A stretch of DNA of 26,420 bases from JAFGJU01 sp964570935 (GTDB lineage: Bacteria > Eisenbacteria > RBG-16-71-46 > JAFGJU01). This document shows positions 16,340 to 23,644 of the stretch, one piece after another (position 1 is the stretch's first letter; each line of letters starts with the position of its first letter). The notes under the pieces were generated by a model. The model was not told where the DNA came from and ran no database searches. It worked only from the letters and a program-made list of their open reading frames with translations. The stretch spans positions 1-26,420 of the forward strand of contig CAZMZP010000048.1 in NCBI GenBank assembly GCA_964570935.1, given 5' to 3'. The position numbers and the translations under genes are program-made.

Positions 16340-16418
16340 GACGCGGCGGCGGCGCAACTCCATGTCTAGCAGTCCGTGCGGGAGGCACCGGGCGCACTCG
16401 ATTTGAGGACGCCGGCAG

Positions 16419-16447
16419 TTGACGGCTTGGCCCGGCTATGCTATTAT
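16419..16447 (+). promoter_or_regulatory. Near-consensus sigma70 promoter P1 upstream of exb operon
   Basis: TTGACG (16419-16424), exactly 17 bp, then TATTAT (16442-16447) with TGC directly before it (extended -10). The predicted start is near 16453, more than 600 nt before exbB. Confidence 0.6.
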
Positions 16448-16635
16448 AGAGATGGCTGATGGTTCGACCTCCGTCGGCCCCGCGGGACGCCCTGCCCGCG
16501 AGACTTCAGCGACGCCTTCGACCGTCTCCTGCCGAGGTTTTGGTTCAAGCTTAGTGTTGAGCACACGTGCTATTGGCCTGTCGGCCGCATACCGGTCCGG
16601 CCCGGATGAGCCGGGGCGAACCGTTCAAATGGAGG

Positions 16636-16665
16636 TTGACACTCGCCTTCCTATCTGGCTATACT
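16636..16665 (+). promoter_or_regulatory. Near-consensus sigma70 promoter P2 upstream of exb operon
   Basis: TTGACA (perfect -35, 16636-16641), an 18-bp spacer and TATACT (16660-16665). The predicted start is near 16672, leaving a leader of about 400 nt before exbB. With P1 it makes a tandem arrangement. Confidence 0.6.
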
Positions 16666-16671
16666 GCCGGG

Positions 16672-17031
16672 ATGGCGGAAATCGTCAGTGTCGCGGCGAC
16701 CTGTTGAGCCTGGGCGGAGTTGGCGCTCCAGCGATTGTCTGCGATTCACAGTGATTCTAATCGATTATGGCTCGTGACCCCTTCCGGCCCCACCGGCGCG
16801 GCTCTGCCTGTCCCGGTCCGGCCCCTTCCGGGCGTGGAACTGTCCCGGAACGAGCGGGTTCATGAGGATGAAAGGAGGGATCGAACCCAGGTCACCCAGC
16901 CCGGCGTGCCTTCGGGCACCGGGGTCCGCCCCGTGTCCGGCCTGATTCGCCTACCGGGCCTGGGAGATGGCAAGAAGAAGCTGTCAAGGCTCCGGCGGCT
17001 TCGACACCGGAGAGTTCGTACTCGGATTTTT
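16672..17031 (+). ncRNA. Candidate structured RNA (long leader of exbB or independent small RNA), about 360 nt
   Basis: Downstream of P2 the sequence carries a series of perfect stems. TTCCGGG/CCCGGAA (16826-16832 with 16844-16850) comes first. GGGTTC/GAACCC (16856-16861 with 16883-16888) follows, with a purine-rich loop containing AAAGGAGG. CCCAGCCCGG (16895-16904) pairs with CCGGG-c-CTGGG (16954-16964) in a 10-bp helix with one bulged C. That helix encloses two adjacent hairpins capped by UNCG tetraloops: GTGCC-TTCG-GGCAC (16906-16919) and CGGGG-TCCG-CCCCG (16920-16933). The segment ends in hairpins and T5 (16990-17031). I checked for signatures of tmRNA, RNase P, SRP, 6S and common riboswitches and recognised none. 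Whether it acts in cis on exbB or as a free RNA is open. Confidence 0.4.
16990..17031 (+). terminator. Two overlapping hairpins followed by TTTTT (attenuator-like), just before exbB
   Basis: CTCCGG (16990-16995) pairs with CCGGAG (17007-17012). GAGT-TCGT-ACTC (17012-17023), with CCG (17007-17009) able to pair CGG (17023-17025) across a small bulge, is followed by TTTTT (17027-17031). The two structures compete for the same CCGGAG bases. The terminal stem is short, so termination is probably partial. It lies 43 nt upstream of the exbB start. Confidence 0.35.
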
Positions 17032-17074
17032 CAGTGAGCGGTCAGTAGACCACTTAAATCGAGGATGAGGTGCA

Positions 17075-17803
17075 ATGAAACAATCCATCTTCATGTTCGT
17101 TGTGATGATCGTGGCGTTCGCAGTAGCGCTGGGCATCTTCATGTTCCTTCTCCCGGAATACCTCCAGGCGGGCGGTCCGCTCGTCGTCATCCTTATCATG
17201 CTTTCCATCATGGTCATCACGTTCATCTTCGAACGCGCTTTTGCCTTGCGGGCTTCCCAGGGCAAGGGCTCGGTTCTGGGCTTCCTTAAGTCCGTGAAGC
17301 AGGACGTGATAAAGAACAACATCGACGGCGCCATAGGCGCCTGCGACAAGCAGGGCGGCACCGCCGCTTCTGTGCTTCAGGCAGGACTCGAGAGATACAA
17401 GGAGCTCAAGGCCGAGAAGTCCAAGCTCACTCACAAGGAGACCATGGACGAGGTCCAGGGCTCCATCAACGACGCCATGATGCTCGAGACCCCGCTCCTG
17501 GAGAAGAACCTCATAATCCTGTCAACCATCGCGACCATCGCGGTTCTCACCGGCCTTCTGGGCACGGTGATCGGAATGATCCGAGCGTTCAAGGCGCTGG
17601 CTGCCTCCGGAGCCCCCGACGCCATACAGCTTTCGCAGGGTATTTCCGAGGCTCTGGTCAACACCGCCGGCGGTCTTTTGGCGGCCATCATGGCCATCAT
17701 CGCTTACAACTACTTCTTCACGAAGATCGACAATTTCACGTACATGATTGACGAGGCTAGTTTCTCGATGATAAAGACGCTGTCGCTGCACAAGGAAGAG
17801 TAG
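17075..17803 (+). CDS. exbB: MotA/TolQ/ExbB proton channel family protein
   Basis: The product has 242 residues. Membrane segments are at about 5-27, 34-52, 146-170 and 189-214. The last two carry the family core: TVIGMIRAFKAL after TGLLG (about 159-175) and SEALVNTAGGLLAAI (191-205), whose Thr residues line the proton path in ExbB/TolQ. The long charged stretch between the second and third segments is the cytoplasmic domain. In the family, a pentamer of ExbB forms a proton-driven rotary or piston channel around ExbD in the inner membrane and energises TonB. Compared with E. coli ExbB it has an additional N-terminal hydrophobic segment. It is the first gene of an operon with two exbD genes and tonB; GAGG stands 4-5 nt before the ATG and the upstream leader is unusually long. 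Confidence 0.92.
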   Translation: MKQSIFMFVVMIVAFAVALGIFMFLLPEYLQAGGPLVVILIMLSIMVITFIFERAFALRASQGKGSVLGFLKSVKQDVIKNNIDGAIGACDKQGGTAASVLQAGLERYKELKAEKSKLTHKETMDEVQGSINDAMMLETPLLEKNLIILSTIATIAVLTGLLGTVIGMIRAFKALAASGAPDAIQLSQGISEALVNTAGGLLAAIMAIIAYNYFFTKIDNFTYMIDEASFSMIKTLSLHKEE

Positions 17804-17835
17804 TCGGTCGAATTCAGAACAAAGAGGCATGAGCA

Positions 17836-18297
17836 ATGGCGAAGAGAACTCGAATCAACATCATTATCGACATGACGCCGATGGTGGACGTCACGATGTT
17901 GCTGTTGACGTTCTTCATGCTCACCACACAGTTCAGGCCGCCTCAGGAAGCCGAAGTGACATTGCCGGCGTCTCACGCGGCGTTCGAGTTGCCCGAGTCA
18001 AACGTGATGACGGTCTCCATTACGAAGAACGAGAACATCTTCCTGGGCCTGGATTCCCAGAAGCTCAGGGTCAAGATCTTCGGCGAGGAGAACAAGCTTC
18101 GCTCGAGCATTCGGATGCAGGACAAGCAGACCCTGGCGGACCTCATGGTTCGCGCCAGGATTGCCAATCCCAAATTGAGGACGGTAATCAGAGGCGACAA
18201 GGGCACGCCGTACGGTGTGGTTGAGGACGTTATGAACGTGCTCCAGCAGGTGAAGATTACCAGGTTCAGCCTGGTGACCGAGCTGGAGACAAAGTAG
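17836..18297 (+). CDS. exbD: ExbD/TolR family protein 1
   Basis: The product has 153 residues. A short basic cytoplasmic N-terminus (MAKRTRINI) leads into a single membrane helix at about 16-32 with the family motif IDMTPMVDVTMLLLTFFML. Asp18 is the essential proton-carrying residue, matching Asp25 of E. coli ExbD. The periplasmic domain follows (about 40-153), with VTLPASHAAFELPESN, then a helix-strand pattern ending KITRFSLVTELETK. It should form the dimeric shaft inside the ExbB pentamer. It lies 32 bp after exbB and 15 bp before the second exbD. Confidence 0.92.
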   Translation: MAKRTRINIIIDMTPMVDVTMLLLTFFMLTTQFRPPQEAEVTLPASHAAFELPESNVMTVSITKNENIFLGLDSQKLRVKIFGEENKLRSSIRMQDKQTLADLMVRARIANPKLRTVIRGDKGTPYGVVEDVMNVLQQVKITRFSLVTELETK

Positions 18298-18312
18298 ACT
18301 GGAGAGGAAAAC

Positions 18313-18816
18313 ATGGCTGGCGCTGATATTGCACAACCGAAAAAGGAACGCAAAGGCGGTTCGAAGAAAGCCAAGAAGATGCGTCGTGTCGGTGTGCGAG
18401 TCGACCTGACACCGATGGTGGACGTGGTGATGCTTCTGATCACGTTCTTCATGCTGACCACGGTGTTCACGACGCCTCAGACGATGGAGATCAACCTTCC
18501 GCCGGATGAGACGCCCGTGGAGGTCGGCGAGTCCTCGTTGCTCACTCTGCGCGTGATGGCAGACGGCACCGTCTACTGGAACATGGGGATGGAATCGCCT
18601 CAGCAGATACAGTTCGCTGAGCTGCGCCCCCTGCTCCAGGAACGGATCGCCTCCAACCCGAAGCTGATCACGCTCGTGAAGGTGCAAAGAGACGGCACGT
18701 TCAATCAGATGGTTGACGTCATGGATGAATTGGGCCTGGCCAGGATCACCAGATTCAGCATGGCCCCGTTCAAGGACATCGACATGAAGTTCATAAAGCA
18801 GGGATTGGGTACCTAG
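18313..18816 (+). CDS. ExbD/TolR family protein 2
   Basis: The product has 167 residues. The N-terminal 28 residues are very Lys/Arg-rich (KKERKGGSKKAKKMRR). A single membrane helix with DLTPMVDVVMLLITFFML follows; Asp37 is the proton-carrying residue. The periplasmic domain contains INLPPDETPVEVGESS and ends LARITRFSMAPFKDIDMKF. It is a divergent paralogue of the preceding gene, with a longer basic tail. Two different ExbD proteins beside one ExbB are common in Bacteroidetes-type TonB operons and suggest a heterodimeric ExbD shaft (inference). GGAGAGG precedes the ATG; gaps to its neighbours are 15 and 23 bp. Confidence 0.92.
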   Translation: MAGADIAQPKKERKGGSKKAKKMRRVGVRVDLTPMVDVVMLLITFFMLTTVFTTPQTMEINLPPDETPVEVGESSLLTLRVMADGTVYWNMGMESPQQIQFAELRPLLQERIASNPKLITLVKVQRDGTFNQMVDVMDELGLARITRFSMAPFKDIDMKFIKQGLGT

Positions 18817-18839
18817 TCACAAATCGAGGTGAGCATAGC

Positions 18840-19574
18840 ATGGTTGAAATCGCGATCCCACATTACGTAATCCACCTCGAAGAGCACGTGCTCAAGAGGA
18901 AAGCCCGGAAGTTTCTGACCATCGCGTTGACGATCGCGGCGGGAATACACCTCAGCATTACGGGCGTGTACTGGGCGAGCATCGCCTTCTCCAAGGAGGA
19001 ACCGCCCACGCGGGTCGTGAAGATCATGACGTACAGCGAGCTGGGTCCTCCGCCGTCAATCGACGCGACGAGCGCCGTGGCCCCGTCTCTTTCCGTGGCG
19101 CAGCAGAGCGTGAAACCCACGGTCGGTATACCGGTTCCGGTTCCAGACGCCGAGGTGAACCCGGAGCAGACTTTCGCCACGCAGGAGGACATGAGCGCCA
19201 TCGCGACCCCGGTCGGAGATGGGACCGGCATCAAGGTGACCGACGAGGAGATCCAGATAACCGACGACGACGCGCCTCCGCCGGCCTTCGTGCCCTTCGA
19301 GAAGGAACCGGTCGTGATAAGGAAGGTTGACCCCGTCTATCCTAAACTCGCAAGAGAGGCGGAGCTGGAGGGGACGGTTCACGTCAACATATGGGTGGAC
19401 AAGCAGGGCAAGGTGCGCGACGTGAAGGTTCTGAAGGCGACTTCGGAGATCTTCGTCCAGCCCGTGATCGACGCCGTAAAGCAGTGGCAGTTCTCCCCTG
19501 CCATGATGAAGAACGGTCCGGTTCCGGTCTGGGTCGCGGTGCCGTTCCGGTTCTCTCTCGAAGACATAAGATAG
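18840..19574 (+). CDS. tonB: Energy transducer TonB
   Basis: The product has 244 residues. The cytoplasmic N-terminus (1-24) is basic and unusually long. A membrane helix at about 25-48 contains His37, the position expected for the conserved TonB membrane His. A Pro- and acid-rich periplasmic linker spans about 52-155 (EEPPTR, GPPPS, PVPVPDAEV, DDDAPPPAF). The TonB C-terminal domain lies at about 160-240, with VDPVYPKLAREAELEG, the GTVHVNIWVDKQGKV strand, AVKQWQFSPAMMKNGPV and WVAVPFRF. The family couples the ExbB/ExbD motor to outer-membrane transporters. No TonB-dependent receptor gene is visible in the window. GAGGTGAG stands upstream of the ATG; the gene lies 23 bp behind the second exbD. 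Confidence 0.93.
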   Translation: MVEIAIPHYVIHLEEHVLKRKARKFLTIALTIAAGIHLSITGVYWASIAFSKEEPPTRVVKIMTYSELGPPPSIDATSAVAPSLSVAQQSVKPTVGIPVPVPDAEVNPEQTFATQEDMSAIATPVGDGTGIKVTDEEIQITDDDAPPPAFVPFEKEPVVIRKVDPVYPKLAREAELEGTVHVNIWVDKQGKVRDVKVLKATSEIFVQPVIDAVKQWQFSPAMMKNGPVPVWVAVPFRFSLEDIR

Positions 19575-19580
19575 ATAGGC

Positions 19581-19811
19581 ATGGGCCATTTCAGCATATC
19601 CAATCTCATTGCCTATTTGGTGGCCTTTGTTACGGGCGGCCTGGGTCTTGCCGTAGCCACGAGACTCCTGGATTTGAAGCTTCAACCGACCGCACGCTAC
19701 GTCTTCGGTGCGGTCTTGGTGTTGATGGGCGTGTACCGTTTCCTCATCACGTTCATGAAGGCAAACGCGGCGAGGGAACGAAAGAGGTTTCTGGACGATG
19801 ATGAACAGTAG
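19581..19811 (+). CDS. Small two-helix membrane protein of unknown function
   Basis: The product has 76 residues with two hydrophobic segments (about 7-27, LIAYLVAFVTGGLGLAVA, and about 40-58, YVFGAVLVLMGVYRFLI) joined by a short polar loop, and a charged C-terminus (RERKRFLDDDEQ). It starts 6 bp after tonB and its last 14 bases overlap the start of the next gene (ATGATG within its final codons), which argues for real translation and coupling. I do not recognise a family. Its position suggests an accessory subunit of the Exb/TonB motor or an assembly factor for the following lipoprotein (inference). Confidence 0.7.
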   Translation: MGHFSISNLIAYLVAFVTGGLGLAVATRLLDLKLQPTARYVFGAVLVLMGVYRFLITFMKANAARERKRFLDDDEQ

Positions 19812-20769
19812 GCCGGGCCGGCGCCTCCGCGTCTCAGCGCGAGCTGTCCTGGTCCCGGTGGCCGTTTTGTGCGCCGTGGCCGCCGGCGCTTCCTGCAGCC
19901 GCTTCGCTGACGACGAGACCGCTACAAGAGGAAACCTCCACGTTTTGGCGTCCGAGTCGCACCTCGAGCTGATCCAAGCGGAGGCCGAGGAGTTCACGAG
20001 TCTGTACAAGGACGCCAGGGTGGCGGTGTCCGGCGCCACGACCCGAGAGGCCATCGTTCAACTGTTGAACGACAGCGTGTCCGTGGTGGTGGTGGACCGG
20101 CTGCTCAACCCGGAAGAAGAGCAGGTCGCCCAGAAGGCCAAGCTCAAGCTGAACAGGATCGAGGTCGCGCTGGACGCGGTCGCGGTGGTGGTCAACCACC
20201 TGAACGACGCCCGGGGAGTCTCCAAGGAGACTTTGAAGGGCATCCTCGTGAGAACGGTCACCGACTGGAACCAGGTCCCGGGGTCAGGTCTTTCGGGGCC
20301 GGTCGAGCTCGTGCTGACCGGCAAGAACTCCGGCACGTACGAGCTAGTCAAGGAGCGCTTCTTCGGCCTTTCCGAGGACATACAGGCATCGGCGGTGCTC
20401 CCTTCCCAGAAGGAAGTGCTCGAATACGTCGCGAAACACCCCCAGGCCGTGGGCCTTGTATCGCTCGCCTCCTTGAGGAGCCCGTCCGTCCAGTCCCTGT
20501 CCGCGGATTCCACGAATGCGGTGATCAGGGCTCTGGCCTTCGCGGGGCAGGATTCGACCGGGACCCCGGCTCTTTTCAAGCTCCATCAGGCGCACATCTA
20601 TCTTGGCAAGTACCCTTTGAGTTATCCGGTGTATATATACTTCAGGAAGGACGCGGACCTGGCGGCGGGGTTCGTGGGTTTTATCACCGGCGCCGCGGGA
20701 CAGAAGATAATCTTGAACTGGGGCCTCGTGCCTGTCACAATGCCGGTCAGGATTGTCACGCTAGCCTAG
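19798..20769 (+). CDS. PstS-like phosphate/anion-binding lipoprotein (orphan)
   Basis: The product has 323 residues. The N-terminus is Arg-rich and hydrophobic (about 1-32) and ends GASCSRF, a plausible lipobox with Cys as lipidation site. The rest resembles PstS-type periplasmic binding proteins: NLHVLASESHLELIQAEAEEF at the start of the fold, SGATTREAIVQLLNDS, VALDAVAVVVN, TLKGILVRTVTDWNQVPGSG, the LTGKNSGTYELVKERFF block, and a C-terminal YIYFRKDADLAAGFVGFITG near the end. Family members bind phosphate or related anions. No pstC, pstA, pstB or phoU is nearby, so it is not an ordinary ABC transporter subunit. Placement within exb-tonB and before a TPR protein recalls similar sets in Bacteroidetes (from memory). 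It overlaps the preceding small gene by 14 bp. Confidence 0.82.
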   Translation: MMNSRPGRRLRVSARAVLVPVAVLCAVAAGASCSRFADDETATRGNLHVLASESHLELIQAEAEEFTSLYKDARVAVSGATTREAIVQLLNDSVSVVVVDRLLNPEEEQVAQKAKLKLNRIEVALDAVAVVVNHLNDARGVSKETLKGILVRTVTDWNQVPGSGLSGPVELVLTGKNSGTYELVKERFFGLSEDIQASAVLPSQKEVLEYVAKHPQAVGLVSLASLRSPSVQSLSADSTNAVIRALAFAGQDSTGTPALFKLHQAHIYLGKYPLSYPVYIYFRKDADLAAGFVGFITGAAGQKIILNWGLVPVTMPVRIVTLA

Positions 20770-20782
20770 CTGGGCCCGGTCG

Positions 20783-20798
20783 GCGTGCGTGGGCACGC
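20783..20798 (+). other. Intercistronic hairpin
   Basis: GCGTGC-GTGG-GCACGC is a perfect 6-bp stem with a 4-nt loop in the 79-bp gap between the PstS-like gene and the TPR gene. No T-run follows, so it is not a terminator; it may affect mRNA processing or stability. Confidence 0.4.
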
Positions 20799-20848
20799 TC
20801 CCCCGCCGAGACCCGACGTTTTCACAAGAGTCAGGAGAAGCTGGTGCC

Positions 20849-22516
20849 ATGAAAAAGACGCTCATCTTGCTAACGGTGCTGACCGCCGTTGTCCTGCCTG
20901 CCGTGACGCTGGCAGCCGACGCCTTGACCGCCGGGAACGAGTACATAGCGGCGGGCAAGCCGAACGAGGCAATTTCTGTGATGCTGCCTGCGTTCATGGC
21001 GGACCCGTTCAACGCGAAGCTCGTGCTCGCCCTCGGACGGGCATACTTCGCCGCCGGAAAGCCTGACTCGGCCGAGATCATGGCCAAGACATACACCGGC
21101 ATGGAAAAGAAAGACCCCGAGGGTTACATCCTGGGCGTCAGGGCGGCCCTCCAGCAGAAGAGATGCGGCAGCGCCTATAACATCCTCAAGAAGGGTCTCA
21201 AGGCCAACAAGAACAACATCGTCCTCCTCGTGGAGCTGGGTTATACGCACATGGCCTGCGACTCGGTGGACCAGGCCATTGTCAGCTTCACTCAGGCAAG
21301 CCAGATTTCCCCCAGCTACGCGCCGGCCTACAAGGGGCTGGGCGATGCTTACATAAAGCTAAACGCCGTGAGCGTAGCCATAATGCAGTTCGAGGAAGCT
21401 CTCAGGTCCGATTCCAGCCTGGTCGAGCTCAGGTACGCGCTGGCTAAGCTCTACTTCAAGGAGAGGCGTTTCCAAGAGGCGGCGGAAGCCTACAAGTACA
21501 TCATCGTGCAGAACCCCGAGGACGACGACGCCGCGCGGGAGCTCGGGTTGATCTACTACCTGGCCAACCAGTTCGACAACGCCGCGAGCGTCCTAGGCCG
21601 TTACACTGAACGCCACCCCGACGACCTCGAGGCCTGGGCCATGTTGACGGAGTCCCTGGCCGAGAGCAGACAGTACGCCGAGGCAGTCGCGGCGGCGGAC
21701 CACGTGTTCAAGGCCGACCCCAAGTCGGCCGTCGCGCAGCGGGCCGCGGCCCACAGCCAGTACATGTTGAAGGATTACGCGAAGTCCATCCAGCACTATC
21801 TGGAGCTGGAGCAAGTGGACACTCTGTCCGCCAAGGACCACAGGTATCTGGGAAAGGCCTACTTCGACTCCGGCCCCAAGACCGATTCACTTGCCATCAT
21901 CCATCTGGCGCAGTCGGCGGCTCTGGACTCGACCCAGGGGGACATATACCCGGAACTGGGCGCCGCCTACATGAGAACCAAGAACTTCGCCATGGCGGCC
22001 GAGCAGTACAAGAAAAAATTCACCATGGACCGCACTGCGGCCAGCGCCTACATCAACTACGCCCTGTGCATGGAAGTGCTGCAGAACTGGGAGGAGGCCA
22101 GAAAGGCACTGGTCCTCGTGATGAGGGACAACCCGGACTACATCCCGGGCCACTACCATATGGGCTACGTATACTCTCAGATGGACTCCACACAGCTGGC
22201 GAAGAGATCCTACGAGAACTTCATAGCCCTGGCCGACACGCTCCAGTCGAAGTACTCCAACGAGCTCTTTCACGCTTACAAGTTCATCGCCGTGATCCAT
22301 CTCGGAGACAAGAAATACCCGCAGGCGGAGGCGGCCCTGCTGAAGGCCGTGGCCCTGAGGCAGAACGACGCCGAGCTGCACCTCTGGCTGGCGCAGACCC
22401 TGCACGCGCTCAACAAGCGTGAGGATGCCAAGAAGCATTACCAGCTGGTTCTGAAGTACGACCCGGGCAACAAGGATGCTAAGAAGGGGTTGGACATTCT
22501 CGAACTGTACGAGTGA
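20849..22516 (+). CDS. Exported TPR-repeat protein
   Basis: The product has 555 residues. A signal peptide (MKKTLILLTVLTAVVLPAVTLAA) places it in the periplasm. The rest is an almost unbroken array of about 12 tetratricopeptide repeats, with typical pieces such as AYKGLGDAYIKLNAVSVAI, ELRYALAKLYFKERRFQEA, IYPELGAAYMRTKNFAMAA and LHLWLAQTLHALNKREDA. TPR arrays serve as protein-protein scaffolds. I choose the ATG at 20849 because it begins the signal peptide and has AGGAG 11 nt upstream; an in-frame ATG at 20789 would place 20 polar residues ahead of it. It is downstream of the PstS-like lipoprotein in the exb-tonB operon, and is a candidate bridge between the TonB machine and the envelope (inference). 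Confidence 0.88.
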   Translation: MKKTLILLTVLTAVVLPAVTLAADALTAGNEYIAAGKPNEAISVMLPAFMADPFNAKLVLALGRAYFAAGKPDSAEIMAKTYTGMEKKDPEGYILGVRAALQQKRCGSAYNILKKGLKANKNNIVLLVELGYTHMACDSVDQAIVSFTQASQISPSYAPAYKGLGDAYIKLNAVSVAIMQFEEALRSDSSLVELRYALAKLYFKERRFQEAAEAYKYIIVQNPEDDDAARELGLIYYLANQFDNAASVLGRYTERHPDDLEAWAMLTESLAESRQYAEAVAAADHVFKADPKSAVAQRAAAHSQYMLKDYAKSIQHYLELEQVDTLSAKDHRYLGKAYFDSGPKTDSLAIIHLAQSAALDSTQGDIYPELGAAYMRTKNFAMAAEQYKKKFTMDRTAASAYINYALCMEVLQNWEEARKALVLVMRDNPDYIPGHYHMGYVYSQMDSTQLAKRSYENFIALADTLQSKYSNELFHAYKFIAVIHLGDKKYPQAEAALLKAVALRQNDAELHLWLAQTLHALNKREDAKKHYQLVLKYDPGNKDAKKGLDILELYE

Positions 22517-22521
22517 CGGGC

Positions 22522-22537
22522 GCCGGCGCGGGCCGGC
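22522..22537 (+). other. Intercistronic hairpin
   Basis: GCCGGC-GCGG-GCCGGC is a perfect 6-bp stem with a 4-nt loop, 6 bp after the TPR gene stop codon, without a following T-run. It is the second of three such hairpins in this operon. Confidence 0.4.
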
Positions 22538-22613
22538 ATCGCGCATTTCGTGAATGGGCACAGTGCTGCACTTTTCCGGCAAGTCGCTGGAAGCTTCCCT
22601 CAAGGGGGTGTCT

Positions 22614-23630
22614 ATGAAAGGAAGAATCTCTCTTCTCCTGTTGGCCTTGCTTCTTGTGGCGTCGCTCCTCCCCGGATGCGGCAAGAAACAGGGCGCCCTC
22701 CAGATTCCCGGCTGGGAGCTGTATCAGGACACGTACTACGGAATCAACTTCAAATATCCCCAGGGCTGGCCGGTGACTCAGGAGGCCGGGAGATTTTCCG
22801 TCTACTCGTCCCAGAACGTGATCAATCGCTTCTACGACTTCGCAGCGGAGGGACCGGACGGCATCCGGATCGTGGTCTCCACGCAGAAGATGGACACCCT
22901 CCAGACCCTGGAGGAGTACGTCGCCCGTCTGTCCGGTAACTTGAAGAGTTTCGGGTTCGACATAACGGCGACCGAAGCGGCGACTCTGTCCGGTGTGCCC
23001 GGCACTCTCGTCCACTACAAGGGCGCCGTGGACGCCAAGAACGTGATAGAGGCGCTACAGGTCACGGCCATGCGCGATTCCACCCTTTTCTCCGTCAAGT
23101 TCGAGGCCTTCAACCAGCTCTTCACCCCCGGCAAGGCCGTGTTCGACACGGTGGTGGCTACGCTGCACCTGCCCAAGCCCAAGAGTGAGATGACGCAGGA
23201 GGAGCTGGCTGCTCCCGCCCCGGACTTCGTCAAGTTCGAGAATGACCGGCTGACCGTCCAGCACCCGAGCAACTTCGAAGTGGCAATGCCCAAACCTAAG
23301 GCGCCGAGCGAGTTCGCCCTGGACCTCAAGGGATACCGCCAGGACAGTTACGTGCACATAGATGTCATCCCGGCCCAGGGTCTGTCCGCCGAGAAGGTGG
23401 TCGAGCAGAACGCCAAGTTTTTCAAGCAGACCTCGCGCGGGGCCGCGACGGTGAGCGGCGTCAACACGACATACATCAATTACTCCCAGGTCAGGGACAT
23501 CCAGAGCCGAGTGTATTTCCTTGTGAAGAACGACAAGCTCTACCGCGTGATCTTCAATTACTACGCGCCGATGAGGGACGTGTACCTGCCGGTGTTTGAG
23601 AAGACGGTGGGTTCGCTAGTGGTGAAATAG
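22614..23630 (+). CDS. Lipoprotein of unknown function with PsbP-like repeats
   Basis: The product has 338 residues. It begins MKGRISLLLLALLLVASLLP followed by GC, a textbook lipoprotein signal with Cys at residue 22. GGGGG stands 5 nt before the ATG at 22614; the frame is open 20 codons further upstream but without a ribosome site. The mature part starts YQDTYYGINFKYPQGWPV, the pattern of PsbP-like/MOG1-like domains. A related strand-turn pattern recurs in the second half (FENDRLTVQHPSNFEVAMP, then ALDLKGYRQDSYVHIDVI), so it may hold two such domains. No enzymatic motif is visible. It is the last gene of the exb-tonB operon before a strong terminator. Confidence 0.8.
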   Translation: MKGRISLLLLALLLVASLLPGCGKKQGALQIPGWELYQDTYYGINFKYPQGWPVTQEAGRFSVYSSQNVINRFYDFAAEGPDGIRIVVSTQKMDTLQTLEEYVARLSGNLKSFGFDITATEAATLSGVPGTLVHYKGAVDAKNVIEALQVTAMRDSTLFSVKFEAFNQLFTPGKAVFDTVVATLHLPKPKSEMTQEELAAPAPDFVKFENDRLTVQHPSNFEVAMPKPKAPSEFALDLKGYRQDSYVHIDVIPAQGLSAEKVVEQNAKFFKQTSRGAATVSGVNTTYINYSQVRDIQSRVYFLVKNDKLYRVIFNYYAPMRDVYLPVFEKTVGSLVVK

Positions 23631-23644
23631 GCGGCGTGCCGGGC

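Larger units (their letters stand above)
16340..17074 (+). other. 735-bp non-coding stretch rich in hairpins, upstream of the exb operon
   Basis: No convincing gene lies here. Two promoter candidates (16419-16447, 16636-16665) divide it. The first half contains perfect stems CGAC/GTCG (16465-16476), CGCGGG/CCCGCG (16481-16500), GGCC/GGCC (16575-16586) and CCCGG/CCGGG (16601-16615), plus the inverted repeat AGCAC-AC-GTGCT (16560-16571). The second half is listed as an RNA candidate. Open frames of about 100 codons cross the region but have mixed codon use, no ribosome site and no recognisable product. Confidence 0.6.

Noticed and set aside
16452..16754. 100-codon frame starting at an ATG close to the P1 transcript start (possible leaderless peptide)
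   Set aside because: Mixed codon use unlike the neighbouring genes, no ribosome site, no recognisable protein features; it crosses promoter P2.
16879..16888. Minus-strand GGGTTCGATCCC, similar to a tRNA T-loop
   Set aside because: The T-stem does not pair beyond three bases, and no acceptor, D or anticodon arm can be built around it.
16720..17037. 105-codon frame in the exbB leader
   Set aside because: Arg-rich without motifs and no ribosome site; the same bases are better explained as structured RNA.
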